64,000 nt of DNA from the NCBI RefSeq assembly GCF_040869045.1, contig NC_090324.1, forward strand, positions 51,117,346 to 51,181,345, written 5' to 3'. This document shows positions 1-10,910 of this stretch, in pieces. Every line of letters starts with the position of its first letter. The first letter of the stretch is position 1. The translations under genes were made by a program, and so were the position numbers. This DNA comes from Eurosta solidaginis (lineage: Eukaryota; Arthropoda; Insecta; Diptera; Tephritidae). The notes below the pieces were generated by a model that saw only the letters and a program-made list of their open reading frames with translations, did no database searches and was not told the DNA's origin.

Positions 1-169
1 TGGGTAGTTAATGATCAACTAAAAAAATTGAGAGTGAGCGCGGTGGTGGTTGGCAAGCCACAGCTGAGCTGCACTGCCTGCGCTTGGCCGCACTGGCCGG
101 GTGTTGCCAGATGGAGGGGGCGGACTTAGTCCGAAAACTCGATCATGTCTTCAACAACTTTAAAAAAAT

Positions 170-620
170 ATTCAAATAAAGTAAAGTTTCAAATTTTGCA
201 CAAATTTCATCAAACTTCGATAAGTTGCCATGAAAATTCTCAGCTTTTTCGACAGAAGTCCTAGAAAATTTTTTAGCACGCAGTTTTGTAGCCCATTAAA
301 TTTTACTACAATAATTTGCAAGTATGAAGTACCTCCAAATTTCCAACCCTGTTGTTTCCTGGGACTTCCGTTAGAAGAATCCAGTGACAATCCACCCTAT
401 TGACGTGTCAGTTAGGCAGGGTGAAGTACTGCTAACACAACAACAACAAAAATTTAAAATTTCGGGGAAAATCTTGTACTTCTGACTTGCATATTATTAT
501 ACTAAAATTTAATGGGCTACAAAACTGTGTACTCAAAAAATGTTTGGAATCTTTGCCGAAAAATTTGAAAAAAATGATTGTGTAAACTTTAAAAATTTTG
601 TATGAGTTTTTGAGCGGGGA
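170..620. repeat. Inverted-repeat (foldback) element
   Basis: Two arms face each other. The left arm (about 180-335) carries GTAGCCCATTAAATTTTA near 288 and the right arm (about 470-610) carries its reverse complement near 511. Similarity runs on through GCAAGT.GAAGTAC on both sides. The roughly 130-bp centre has no coding potential. I cannot fix the ends or a target-site duplication. Confidence 0.6.
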
Positions 621-782
621 TTACCCTTATTGCTTTAAATATATGAAAACATTTATTTGAAGCAATTTTTAATTTATAATTTATTTAATAATTTGGGAAA
701 AATTTAAACAACATGGTATCAGGATGGACAAGGCGACAGCTGTTTCGATTACGCCTTTTTTAAATCTCTTGAAAGCCTTTTC

Positions 783-848
783 TCCCGGGATGGGATTCGA
801 ACCATGCAGTTCTACGATGGTTGAAGTGGCATTCAGCCACGTCATGCC
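783..848 (-). other. tRNA-like Pol III promoter, probable SINE head
   Basis: On the minus strand there is a perfect B box, GGTTCGAATCC (793-803), and upstream of it an A-box-like TGGCTGAATGCC (828-839), about 25 nt apart. A canonical tRNA cloverleaf is not evident, so I read this as the tRNA-derived head of a SINE whose body would continue toward lower coordinates (about 650-780). It is unrelated in sequence to the other SINE family in this window. Confidence 0.45.
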
Positions 849-935
849 TTAGTTAAATTTAAAACTTTTATTTATAATGTTTCTGTTATACTTAGATTTA
901 AATTAGCCTGTTAAATTTAAATAATGCTACTTCTA

Positions 936-1392
936 GGAACAACAATTGAACATGGAAGACGAAGGGGAATTTTTTCACCTGGTCGTAGATGACGATGACA
1001 CTCCTCAATGACCCAGCGTGTCTGAAGGCGAATCGGAGAATCGGTGTACAACTCCGAGAACGGCAAAGCAGACACCGGGAAGGGGAGCGAAGAGGAAACG
1101 GAATGCAGGTTCACCAACAAACCAAACAAAATTTTTAAAGATTGCAGAAACACAAGCCGAAACACAAAAGGTATACTCACGAAGGATAGATCATAGTTTC
1201 CCAGTTTTAATTTGTCTTTCATTTTAATAGATGCTGGCAGAGTCCTCGCAGGCTCAGGCTGCGGCAATAAGCAGAATGGCAGCCGCAACTGTAGAAATGG
1301 CAAACGCAATTATAGCAATTGGTGAGGGGATGAATGCTTGTGCTCATGCTTTCACGCAGTTAAAGTTTTCATTACCTGCAACTTTACTTTAA
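936..1392 (+). pseudogene. 3' exons of a two-exon gene, possibly the second Harbinger gene
   Basis: An acceptor (TTCTAG, ending 936) precedes a reading frame that includes an acidic stretch (VVDDDD), a TGA at 1009-1011, then a basic segment (GRGAKRKRN). At 1170 a phase-0 donor (GTATAC) opens a 60-nt intron ending TTTTAATAG at 1230. The last exon (1231-1392) encodes an alanine/methionine-rich helix (QAQAAAISRMAAATVEMANA) and a stop. This layout resembles the C-terminal half of the SANT/Myb-like accessory protein of PIF/Harbinger transposons, and a Harbinger transposase faces it at 4695-3460. The family call is inference; no SANT domain is visible here. The internal TGA suggests the copy is dead or a base is wrong. 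Confidence 0.35.
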
Positions 1393-1713
1393 ATGAGAAT
1401 TAAAAAAAATGTATTCTTGAATAGTAATTTTTTGATTTTTAGTAACAAATAATTTTCCGATCATACCACTTTCGTAAGACCGCTATTCGGTGACATGAAA
1501 ATCAAAAATCAAATATGTACTACATATATATTTTAGAATAATTTTTTATTGACAATATAAAATTCACAAATCGAAAAATGAAAAACCGAAAACTAACATA
1601 TCTTTCTCATTGTTAACTAAGATGTTCTTTGGTTAATAAATAAAAATATTTAAGAATTATTTATATGTCTTCAAACTAATAGACTATTTTGATATATATT
1701 GTATATGTATGTA
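1393..1713. other. AT-rich DNA without recognised features
   Basis: No reading frame, tRNA-like motif or terminal repeat is visible. The last about 35 bases are the left copy of the direct repeat that flanks the two foldback elements that follow. Confidence 0.5.
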
Positions 1714-2520
1714 CATTAAGCTGGGTCGATTTATTAACCTATATCGCGCCATCGATTTTTCGATAGTTTTTGGGCTCAGGAAAAAAAAGTTCCACTAAGC
1801 ATACCCAAAAAAATAATTTTCGAGCCTGCAAAATTTGAGTTTTTTAACTTTTTTTCTTTGATTTTTAAGGTTTTTTTCATGACCTACTTAAAAAAATTTC
1901 ATTTGATTTAAAAATTTTAATGTATACCCTGTCCGACTCAAAATTGTCCGCTAAAAAGTTTGGCGATAACAGTTTTTTTTGAAAAAAAGAAAAAATACAT
2001 AAAAAATGATTTGGAGCCTTCAAAATGCAAAAAATCGATTTCGACCAAAACAAGTCCCAAAAACCAAACAAAAATTTTTTTTTAAACTGTTAATGCCAAA
2101 TTTTTTATCGCATAATTTTAAGTGGGATAGGAACTATGAGACAAATTCGTTTTCGTCGGCAACAGTTTTGCACGTTTCTGAAGAAACCATTAAAAAAAAT
2201 GTTGAAAAAATAAATTTTTTCACCAAAACACTCCTCAAAACCCAAAAAATATTTTTTCCTTTTTAAAAAAAACTGGTAACTGTAAAACTGAAAGGGTATA
2301 CATGAAAATTTTAAAATCAAGTGAAAATTTTTTAAGTAGGTCATGAAAAAAACCTTAAAAATCAAAGAAAAAAAGTTAAAAAACTCAAATTTTGCAGGCT
2401 CGAAAATTATTTTTTTGGGTATGCTTAGTGGAACTTTTTTTCCTGAGCCCAAAACCTATCGAAACATCGGTGGCGCGATATGGGTTAACTTTCGTCCATG
2501 CAAATCAACCCAGCTTAATG
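1714..2520. mobile_element. Foldback element 1, TA target site
   Basis: The element begins CATTAAGCTGGGTCGATTTA and ends with the reverse complement of CATTAAGCTGGGTTGATTTG, so the termini are inverted repeats. The arms stay similar inward for about 230 bp (for example GAGCCTGCAAAATTTGAG at about 1825 and its complement near 2390). TA flanks both ends (1712-1713, 2521-2522), as expected for a Tc1/mariner-type non-autonomous element. There is no coding sequence; the open frames inside are by-products of A/T runs. Confidence 0.75.
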
Positions 2521-2522
2521 TA

Positions 2523-2630
2523 CATGCAATTTTTTATAAACTGAATTTGTAAGTCTTTCTTTTGATGAAATATCAGAAATAGATTTATTTATAGATCTAA
2601 CTATTTTGATACATATTGCATATGTATGTA
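2523..2630. repeat. Flank shared by both foldback insertions (tandem duplicate)
   Basis: The first half (GCAATTTTTTATAAACTGA, then TTTTGATGAAATATCA) recurs to the right of foldback 2 at about 3151-3210. The second half (ACTATTTTGATA.ATATTG then TATGTATGTA) recurs to the left of foldback 1 at about 1680-1713. The pattern is left-FB1-right-left-FB2-right, that is, two tandem copies of one sequence with a different insertion at the same TA. Confidence 0.7.
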
Positions 2631-3147
2631 CATTAGAGTCGTCCAAAAAATAAAAGTTGTTTGCTTATCATCTCAAAAGCTTTGTTTAGGTAAAAAAAAA
2701 TTCCCTCCAAAACTCAGCTTGATATCTCAATCCTACACTGAGCTCAATCAATTTTTATTTTCCTATATAAATTACTATGTAAATATTTTTTTTTTTCAAG
2801 TTTTTATACGATAAAACTACGTAAACATTTTTTCGGAAATTTGCATTAAATAAAATGAAATTTCCTACAAAAAAGTTAACCGTGGGCCAATAAAGAATTT
2901 ATCAAAAAAGCGTTTTTTTGGTGGAAAATTCATAAAAAAAAATGTTTACGTAGTTTCATCGTATAAAAACTTGAAAAAAAAATTTACATAGTAATTTATA
3001 TGGGAAAATAAAAATTAATTGAGCTCAGTGTAGGATTGAGATATCAAGCTGAACTTTGGAGGACATTTTTTTTCACCTAAATGAAACTTTTAAGACAATA
3101 AGACTTGAAAATAATCAAAAATGTTTTTTTTTTGGACCACTATAATG
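2631..3147. mobile_element. Foldback element 2, TA target site
   Basis: Termini are CATTAGAGTCGTCC and, read inward from the right end, CATTATAGTGGTCC. The arms stay paired for about 200 bp, including GATATCTCAATCCTACACTG near 2720 and its complement near 3030, and TTTACGTAGTTT.ATCGTATAAAAA in the centre. TA flanks both ends. It shares only the outer CATTA with foldback 1, so the two are different families hitting the same site. Confidence 0.75.
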
Positions 3148-3459
3148 TACAAGCAATTTTTTATAAACTGATTTTTAAACCTTTGTTTTGATGAAATATC
3201 AATAAAATTCGTTATAGCTAAAATAACTAAAATTATTTTATTTAAGGAGTATATTGTCCATACAAAATTTTTAAACACTACGAAAATTTCGAAAAAACTT
3301 CATTTTTGTAACTTTTTCCATTTTTGTTTCAAATTCGACAGAATTTTCTTTCGCATCACAATATAGAGTAATCCCCCTGACTGAAGCCGCACCGAGAATG
3401 TTCAACAGGGATAGGGATAGGAATAGTTATGAGGATAGGGATGGAGGTAGGACACCTTT

Positions 3460-4695
3460 TTAAAAGAAATTTGCTATTAGCCGTTCTTGTACACGTTTTG
3501 CAATCGAGCTTGGAGCAACGACATCGGAAAAAGTTTCGATTTCGGGATCATAAACAACTCTTTCGTCGAAATCGGTCTGTTGTTCACCCAAACGAATATT
3601 GTGCAATATTGCGCACGCGTTTACTATTTTTCCACAAAACCAGGTTCATAGATTAGTACTCTTTGGCGTGATAAGCACCGCCATGTACTTTTAAGGACAC
3701 CAAAAAGTTTCTCGACAGGATTACGTGCTTTATATAGCGCCTCATTGTACCGAAACTTCGGTGTTACTTCTGACTTATTTGGCAAAGGTGTCATCAGCCA
3801 AGGCTTCAATGGATATCCAGAATCACCTGCAATTATTTGTTTTTAATATTACAAACCACATGGAATTGAAACACCTTACCTATCAAAAACATGTTGTGAT
3901 TTCCAGATTCGTATGACCGCTGCATTACCCTACGTGCTGCAGATGAGCTCCAAATAAACGAATCATGTCTTGCTCCTGGAAATTTGGCGTTCACGTTTAA
4001 AATTTTAAGGCTGTGATCACATATCTGCAAGTTTAAAAAAGGCATCATTAATATAATTATTGTGTGCTATTTCCTTCCTACCATTTGTACGTTGATCGAA
4101 TGGTATCCGTGGTGGTTGACGTAACTAGCTTCGTAATCTTTAGGACCCAAAATCGACACGTGACTGCAATCGATTGCACCGATAGTGCCCGGTGCAAACG
4201 GTGCAGGCGCTGATGCAAAAATTTCCTTTGCCGCCTGGCGCTCTGTTTGCGTCATAGGGAATTTCACATGTTGGGAAAACAAAGAATTGTTTATTGCGTC
4301 TGTCACACGGTGTACGGAACGGCTTATTGACGTTTGGCACATCGATATTCCCCATTGTTCCCCTACTGATCGTTGGTAGCATCCAGTGGCATAAAACCGT
4401 AACGCTGCTAGAACCTGCGAGTTGTTTATACATTTATGCAACTATATAAATCAACCGATTTTTATAAGATTACCTGCTTTTCGGCTGATAACGCCGTTAT
4501 CCTTTCTCCTTTTAACTGGCCACTTAACTGCGATATTATATTTTCAGTTAAGCTGGGACTTAATCGGTATAGTTTACGGAACTCCGATGGTGTCAAATCG
4601 AAAGGGTTATCAACTTCCCGAAGCCTGCGCCGGTCAACTGTAGGCACATTAACTTCCTCATTACATAGATGCATTGCAACATATTCAAACGCCAT
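3460..4695 (-). pseudogene. PIF/Harbinger transposase (HARBI1-like), four exons, one frameshift
   Basis: This is a DDE nuclease that would cut and join Harbinger DNA. Four exons read with standard GT-AG introns: 4695-4474, 4414-4082, 4024-3880 and 3826-3460. Joined, they give the family signatures VLAALRFYATG, GAIDCSHVSI (first catalytic Asp), GDSGYPLKPWL (second Asp), VEKLFGVLKSTWRCL (catalytic Glu) and IVNACAILHNI near the C-terminus. The start is the ATG at 4695. The only obvious lesion is a 1-nt frameshift at about 3635-3645, between YEPGF and IVNACAILHNI, after the catalytic core. Introns of 55-60 nt are normal for flies. Given the intact DDE triad, this copy is recently dead or the shift is a sequencing error. 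Terminal inverted repeats were not located. Confidence 0.88.
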
Positions 4696-5346
4696 TAAAT
4701 TAATTTTTTACCCACAAAAAACTGAAAACAACAAAAAATCTTTTTAATAACAACACAAACGGAAATGCCTTTAGCTTAGCCACAAAAATAAACAAAGCAA
4801 ATCAGCTGATTGTGATTGTTGACAATAAACAAGGTCAAGTCTTGTTAAAGGTGCTACAGAATCGCTTAACAACAAAAAAGTTGTTAAGATGTAGAAACAA
4901 CATGAAATGTTGTTTAAATTAGTTACAGAATCGACCTACAGGACGCAACCCGATCTATACCTACATAATATGTACATACATAATTTGAATTTTATATACA
5001 TATATAGATGGTAGTTAGCAGGTCTACACACCAGTAGTGGAATTCATTAACTTATAACGATGCGATTTGTGGAGATTTTAATTAACGACTTTGTCGCTTG
5101 CCTTACCGATTGTACTATTCACTAACTTAGTTTTAACGACTCGAAATAAATGACATTTAAATTTCGTTTTAATAGTAGAAAGGTGGCAGCACAGCTTAAC
5201 GAAACCTAAAAAATGCGAAAAGTGCAAAAATAATGCCTAAAATAAACAAATTCTGTATACTAACTGCTTTTAAAAGTCATTATTGTGCAAGTTTTTACAT
5301 ATTTCAACAAAAGGTAAGTACATGCGGTATTAATTAATTTTTTTTT

Positions 5347-5575
5347 TTTTTTCTGTTGATATCGCAGTTATTTTTGTACCCTTTAGTTGACCATCAAGTT
5401 GAGAAATAATATCATGAGCCAAGTCTGGAGTTAGTCCGTACAGCTGTCCAAACATTGCATTCAAGTGGAATGGGTTATCTACTTCTCTAAGAAGGTGTCT
5501 GTTCACTGGCGATAGACTTAGTAATTCTGCATCATGTGATAAAACTTACGTCAAGTACTCAAATGATATTTGATT
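5347..5575 (-). pseudogene. Second Harbinger transposase fragment (exon 1 only)
   Basis: Translated on the minus strand, this matches exon 1 of the transposase at 3460-4695: LREVDNPFHLN against LREVDNPFDLT, and IISQLDGQLKG against IISQLSGQLKG. An internal stop lies near the start. The fragment ends in a run of about 13 T on the plus strand, where the splice donor would be expected, and nothing downstream matches the other exons. It belongs to a related but distinct Harbinger copy, truncated or internally deleted. Confidence 0.7.
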
Positions 5576-5787
5576 TACAAAGCAGCTTTTCGTGTTCGAA
5601 AGTATTTAATTAAAGTTCTGATTTTCTTTTTTAACTAAAATTGCCAGAAATATTAATTTCGTGATTTTTAACGCAGCCATTTTACTTGCCCTTTATTTAA
5701 CAACACAGCTGATCGTCGATAAACAAATATCGTTACAAAATAGTTACTGAATAACGAAATCGTTATATTTATCGGTTCGCGCCGACT

Positions 5788-6300
5788 ATGGATGCCATTC
5801 CCAAAGTTCCTGCACTCCCAATTCTTCCAGTCCCAACTATGGAATTGATAAATCTGTCTTCATCGAGTGCCTCAGCAGTGCAACCATCGTCATCGATGGC
5901 TGCTTCAACTGTTTCTACTTTACCCTCCATAAAAAGGAACCAGGTTTCCCACAACCCCTCTACGGAATCTGATCCGCCGGCTAATAGATTGATTACTGTC
6001 CCCATTAAAAAATCGATTTTCGTGTCCAGATTCGAGAGGGACACTACAGAAGAGGGCCTGAAGTCTTACATTATAAATAAACTAAAATCTCAAAATGTGA
6101 CTATTCGCAAATTTAATTTTAATTATCCTAGAGACATTTCGTCACTTAGGATTGACGTATCCGCGCAACACTTTGAAAACATTTTAAATAATTCATTTTG
6201 GCCGCCGGGTGCTTTTGTACGTGAATTTGAGCATAAACGTGACGTAAATATTCCTAATCTTGCTACCGTTCCTCATAACAATACTGCAGCAAAAAACTAA
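5788..6300 (+). CDS. LINE-A ORF1, C-terminal portion
   Basis: A 170-residue frame with a serine/proline-rich N-terminal 60 residues, followed by FVSRFERDTTEEGLKSYI and a compact alpha/beta segment ending in WPPGAFVREF. The second part matches in layout the C-terminal RNA-binding-like domain of LINE-B ORF1 (HLSSFKPSVNASDIISYV onward). ORF1 proteins of jockey-group LINEs bind and chaperone the element's RNA. The ATG at 5788 is the first in frame, but it probably lies inside the original ORF1. The stop at 6298-6300 is followed directly by ORF2. Confidence 0.7.
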   Translation: MDAIPKVPALPILPVPTMELINLSSSSASAVQPSSSMAASTVSTLPSIKRNQVSHNPSTESDPPANRLITVPIKKSIFVSRFERDTTEEGLKSYIINKLKSQNVTIRKFNFNYPRDISSLRIDVSAQHFENILNNSFWPPGAFVREFEHKRDVNIPNLATVPHNNTAAKN

Positions 6301-7288
6301 ATATTAAATCTTTATTAAAGCTTTTACTGAAACTTGGCTAAAACCTCATATATTTAATTCGGAGGTTCTTTGCAATGATTACCAAATATATAGAAATGAC
6401 CACTTGAACAGAGTTAGAGGTGGAGTATTGCTCGCGATACATTCTTCTATAACTTCTGCTGAGGTTAATCTACCTGTTATGGAAGCGACGGAATTTAAGT
6501 GCATTAGAATCCAGCTGGGGATAGGTTTCACCTATATTGCCATCCGCTATATCCACCCATCTTCTGACTCCTCGGTGTACATGATTCATTATTCGTTGCT
6601 GAAAGCTATCAATTCAATGATGAAGCCTGTTGATTCTATAATTGTCTTGGGTAACTTTAATCTTCCGCATGTTTCATGGACCACATCTGACCATGATATT
6701 GTACTGTTTCCTCCAAATTGCCCAGCAACGACTTTTTACCCGAAATAACTGACCTTTGCTTTAGACAGATAAATTTAGTTCCTAACATGTCCGGGAGGGT
6801 TCTTGATTTGGTATTTGTTGATGATGCATCAAAATTCACTATTAGGAGGAGTGAACCTCTTACTATACCTGAAGACCGTTACCATCCTTACCTGGAACTA
6901 GTTTACGAATTGAAAAAAAGTTCTCGGAGTTGTATTACTACTGTATGCGAGTCTAGTTTTAGATTTGAATTCGCGAAGGCTAATTTTAATAAACTTGAGC
7001 AAATTTTATCTAGTAGTTTGGCCGAAATACGGTGCAGATATTGATAAAAACGTTTCGGACTTCAACACCATCATTCACGCTATTCTGGAAATACACGCAC
7101 CTAAGCGTAAACGTGTTTCCACTGAACTAGTCCAAATATGGTTTACCAAAGAGCAGAAATCTTTAAAAAAATAAAAAATGGCGTTCCTAGCTGTACAAGA
7201 AGACGGGTTCATAACCACGGGGTCATAAACATTTTGAATTAAAGAAAAAGTGTTATAATACCTATCTCTGTACGATGAAAAAGAAAAG
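6301..7288 (+). pseudogene. LINE-A ORF2, endonuclease domain (broken)
   Basis: An apurinic-type endonuclease that would nick target DNA. Motifs include RGGVLLAI (about 6418) and VLGNFNLPHVSW (about 6645). In this family the latter is GDFN, so the catalytic Asp reads Asn here and the enzyme is predicted inactive. Frames switch near 6715 and 7030, so at least two shifts lie in this part. The coding sequence stops at 7288, in the middle of DEKEK, where a Helentron is inserted, and resumes at 8981. Confidence 0.75.
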
Positions 7289-8980
7289 AAGTAAGGAAAG
7301 CTAAGTTCGGGTGTAACCGAACATTACATACTCAGCTGAGAGCTTTGGAGACAAAATAAGGGAAAATCACCATTTAGCAAAATGAACCTAGGGCAACCCT
7401 GGAATGTGTTTGTATGACATGTGTATCAAATGAAAGGTATTATTGATTATTTAAAACGTAGTGGGCCTTAGTTCTATAGGTGAACGCCTTTTCGAGATAT
7501 CGCAATAAGTGTGGACCAGGGGTGACTCTAGAATGTGTTTGTACGATATGGGTATCAAATTAAAAGTATTAATGAGGGGTTTAAAAGGCAGTAGCCCTTA
7601 GTTGTATATGTGAAGGCGTTTTCGATATATCGACCAAAATGTGGACCAGGGTGACCCAGAACATCTTCTGTCGGGTACCGCTAATTTATTTATATATATC
7701 ATACAAAGAACAGTATTCCTGCCAAGATTCCAAGGGCTTTTGATTTGGCCCTGCAGAACTTTTTAATTTTCTTCTACTTAATATGGTAGGTGTCACACCC
7801 ATTTTACAAAGTTTTTTCTAAAGTTATATTTTGCGTCAAAAAACCAATCCAATTACCATGTTTCATCTCTTTTTTCATATTTGGTACAGAATTATGATAT
7901 TTTTTTCATTTTTCGTAATTTTCGATATCGGAAAAGTGGGCGTGGTCATAATCGGATTTCGGCCCTATTTTATACCAAGATAAAGTGACTTCAGATAAGT
8001 ACGTGAACTAAGTTTAGTTAAGATATATCGTTTTTTGCGCAAGTTATCGTGTTAAGGGCCGAGCGGAAAGACAGACGGTCGACTGTGTATAAAAACTGGG
8101 CGTGCCTTCAACTAATTTTGCCCATTTTCATAAAAAACAGTTATCACAGAATCTATGTTCCTACCAAATTTCACAAGGATTGGTAAATTTTTGTTCGACT
8201 TATGGCATTAAAAGTATTCTAGACGAATTAAATGAAAAAGCGAGGAGTTACGCCCATTTTGAAATTTTCTTTTATCTTTGAATTTTGTTGAATCATATCG
8301 TTACTGGAGTCGAATGTTGACATAATTTACTTTTATACTGTAAAGATACCAAATTTTTTGTTAAAATTTGACTTAAAAAAAAAAAATTTTTTTAAGTGGG
8401 CGTTTTCGTCATCCGATTTCGCTAATTTTTATTTAGCACACATATAGTAATAGGGGTAACGTGCCTACCAAATTTCATCATGATATCTTCAACGACTGCC
8501 AAATTAGAGCTTGCAAAACTTTTAAATTACCTTCTTTTAAAAGAGGGCGGTGCCACGCCCATTGTCCAAAATTTTTCTAATTTTCTATTTTGCGTCATAA
8601 GGTCAACGCACTTACCAAGTTTCATCGCTTTGTCCGTCTTTTGTAATGGATTATCGCACTTTTTCGGTTTTTCGAAATTTTCGATATCGAAAAAGTGGGC
8701 GTGGTTGTAGTCCGATTTCGTTCATTTTAAATAGCGATCTGAGAGAAGCGCACAGGAACCTACATACCAAATTTCATCAAGATAACTCAAAATTTACTCA
8801 AGTTATCGTGTTTACAGGCGGACGGACAGACGGACGGACGGACGGAAAAGGCTAAATGAATTTCTTTTTTCACCCAGATCATTTTGATATATAGAAGTCT
8901 ATATCTATCTCGATTAATTTAGGTTACGGATTACCGTTATGCGAACAATATACTCTGTGAGCCCTGCTCAGCTGAGTATA
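7289..8980 (-). mobile_element. Helentron-like (DINE-1/mini-me type) element inside LINE-A ORF2
   Basis: In the minus orientation it opens with TATACTCAGCTGAGCAGGGC, repeats CTCAGCTGAGTATG near the other end, and closes with a hairpin (7305-7322, GTTCGG/CCGAAC) just before CTTTCCTTACTT. Two subterminal inverted repeats plus a 3' hairpin are the hallmark of Helentrons. It also carries the GGAC microsatellite (about 8817-8844) and conserved pieces such as ACACGATAACTTGAG known from fly DINE-1/mini-me repeats. About two and a half degenerate copies of a roughly 130-bp unit lie at 7380-7660. It encodes no protein. The join in ORF2 leaves no duplicated target sequence, which agrees with rolling-circle insertion. 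Confidence 0.75.
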
Positions 8981-10663
8981 ATAACTTGCAATCCGAAAGC
9001 TTTCTATGATTTCGTAAACTCTAAACGTAGGGTTAAAGGGTTTCCTTCTGGTATGAAATACCGTGATGATTTCTCTAGCGACGATCAAGATACTGCCAAC
9101 TTCTTTGCACAATTTTTCAATTCCAAATATTCCCCTGAATTAATTTCTTCGTCTAATGAATACCCGTATCAACTTAAATCAGTTAACGCAATTAATATTC
9201 CAGAAATATCTCCTGAGGTGGTTTTTTCACATTTAACGTCTTTGAAGTAGTCTTACAAATACGGTCCTGACCTTATTCCCATATGTTTTCTTAAAAAATG
9301 CGCTGAACTTATTTATCAGCCCCTAACTTACTTATTCAATATGTCCCTAAAACATGGAGTTTTTCCTACTGCTTGGAAGGAATCTTTTCTTATACCACTT
9401 CATAAAAACGGCAGTAGGTCATGTGTAGAAAATTATCGAGGAATTGCCAAATTGTTTGCCATCCCAAAGGTATTTGAAGCCACTGTTACTAATCAGCTAA
9501 CATTTTCCATTTCTACGTTGATTACAGATTTACAGCACGGGTTTTGTAAAGGCAAATCTACCATTACCAACCAACTTGAATTCACAACTCATGCTTCTAA
9601 TGGATTTAGAGAAAATCTTCACACTGATGTTATATACATTGATTTCAGTAAAGCATTTGATAAAGTTTCCCACTCCTTGCTTATCCACAAGCTTGATCAC
9701 CTTGGCTTCCAACCTGGTCTCACTCAGTGGATCTATTCGTATCTCTGCGGTAGAACGCAAAAAGTAATTTTTAAAAATACTCTTTCAAATGTTATTAATG
9801 TTCGCTCTGGCGTCCCACAGGGTAGTCATCCCGGTCCAATTCTGTCCTTGCTATTTATTAATAATATATGTACCACAATAAAATATTCCAAAATTTTAAT
9901 GTATGCTGATGATGTAAAACTTTTTAGGTCCTATGCGTCTATTGATGAACGTCCCTTGCTTCAAGCGGATTTAAACTGCTTAGTTGCTAGGTGCAAAGCA
10001 AACTCAATGCCACTGAACCTCAATAAATGTAAATTCATGTGCCTCTCTCGAAGATCTTTCCCAGCAGCCTCTTAAGTAATTAATAATTTTTGGCTCGCAT
10101 CAGTAAATTATTTTGTTGACTTGGGAGTTACGATGGATGCTAAACTTAGTTTCAGCCTTCATATTATGGCTACTCTCAATAAGGCTAGATCATTCGTGAA
10201 ACGATGGTCTAAAGAATTTAGTGAACCTTATGTAACCAAATCCCTCTTTACCACATTAGTTAGACCGATACTAGAATACGCATCAAAGACCAGAGTAAAT
10301 ACAGAAGCAATTTTTACTTTTTTCTTTAAGGAATTTTCATTGGGACTCTGGGTTACTATCTTCCACCTTATACTAGTCGGTTAAAGCTTATCAATCTTCA
10401 TGGCTAAACTACTGAATGGACTGATTTCTAGCCCCTTTCTTTTGAACGAAGTAAACTTCAATGTCCCATCACGAGTGTCAAGACATTACAAACCTCTTCT
10501 TTTGAAGCAGTGCAGAACTAATTTCGAATTAAATAAACATTTTCGGTGTTTGTGTCATGATTTTAACTCTCATTCGAACTCGTTTGATATAAGAGATTCA
10601 CTTTTTACTATAAAGAAAACTGTCCTATCCTATCTTAACTCGCAACAAAATAAAAAATAAAAA
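8981..10663 (+). pseudogene. LINE-A ORF2, reverse transcriptase and C-terminus (broken)
   Basis: Reverse transcriptase for target-primed integration. After the Helentron the protein resumes with ITCNPKAFYDFVNSKRR. The core (about 9341-10075) holds ENYRGIAKL, DVIYIDFSKAFDKVSHSLL (palm Asp), GVPQGSHPGPIL and the catalytic YADDVKL (about 9900). Lesions: a TAG at 9248-9250, a stop at 10073-10075 within the thumb region, and a shift near 10290-10380. The tail resumes at 10400 and ends RDSLFTIKKTVLSYLN with a stop at 10658-10660, as in jockey-clade proteins. The YADD box is intact although the frame is not. Confidence 0.82.
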
Positions 10664-10910
10664 AATTTTATATAAAATGTTCACTTATTTAACAATGTAG
10701 TATATGTATTATTTCCAACTGTTATGTATAATACTCAGCTGATGATATTTATTCTGTAGCTGAGCAGTTTTAGATCTCAATGCTTAACAAACCTCCGCCT
10801 ATCAACAATTTGGCAAAAACAAAATTCGTGCGTCATGCGGTTGCGCCCCTAATGTCGGTTGGGCGGGCTTTGGAGGGTATTTATCCGTTGGGTTTATTAT
10901 TATTATTAAA

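Larger units (their letters stand above)
5779..10910 (+). mobile_element. LINE-A: jockey-like non-LTR retrotransposon, 5' truncated, split by a Helentron
   Basis: The ORF1 C-terminal part, endonuclease, reverse transcriptase and a 3' end of repeated TTA (about 10894-10911) lie in order. The 5' end is missing: ORF1 lacks the PHD finger seen in the related LINE-B. A 1.7-kb Helentron divides ORF2 at 7289-8980. I could not identify a target-site duplication. The two LINEs differ too much to be recent copies of one another. Confidence 0.8.

Noticed and set aside
917..1309. 130-codon minus-strand frame
   Set aside because: Shadow of the plus-strand two-exon gene at 936-1392, which has splice sites and biased composition.
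2006..2552. Several short lysine/phenylalanine-rich frames
   Set aside because: They fall in the arms of a foldback element and are by-products of A and T runs.
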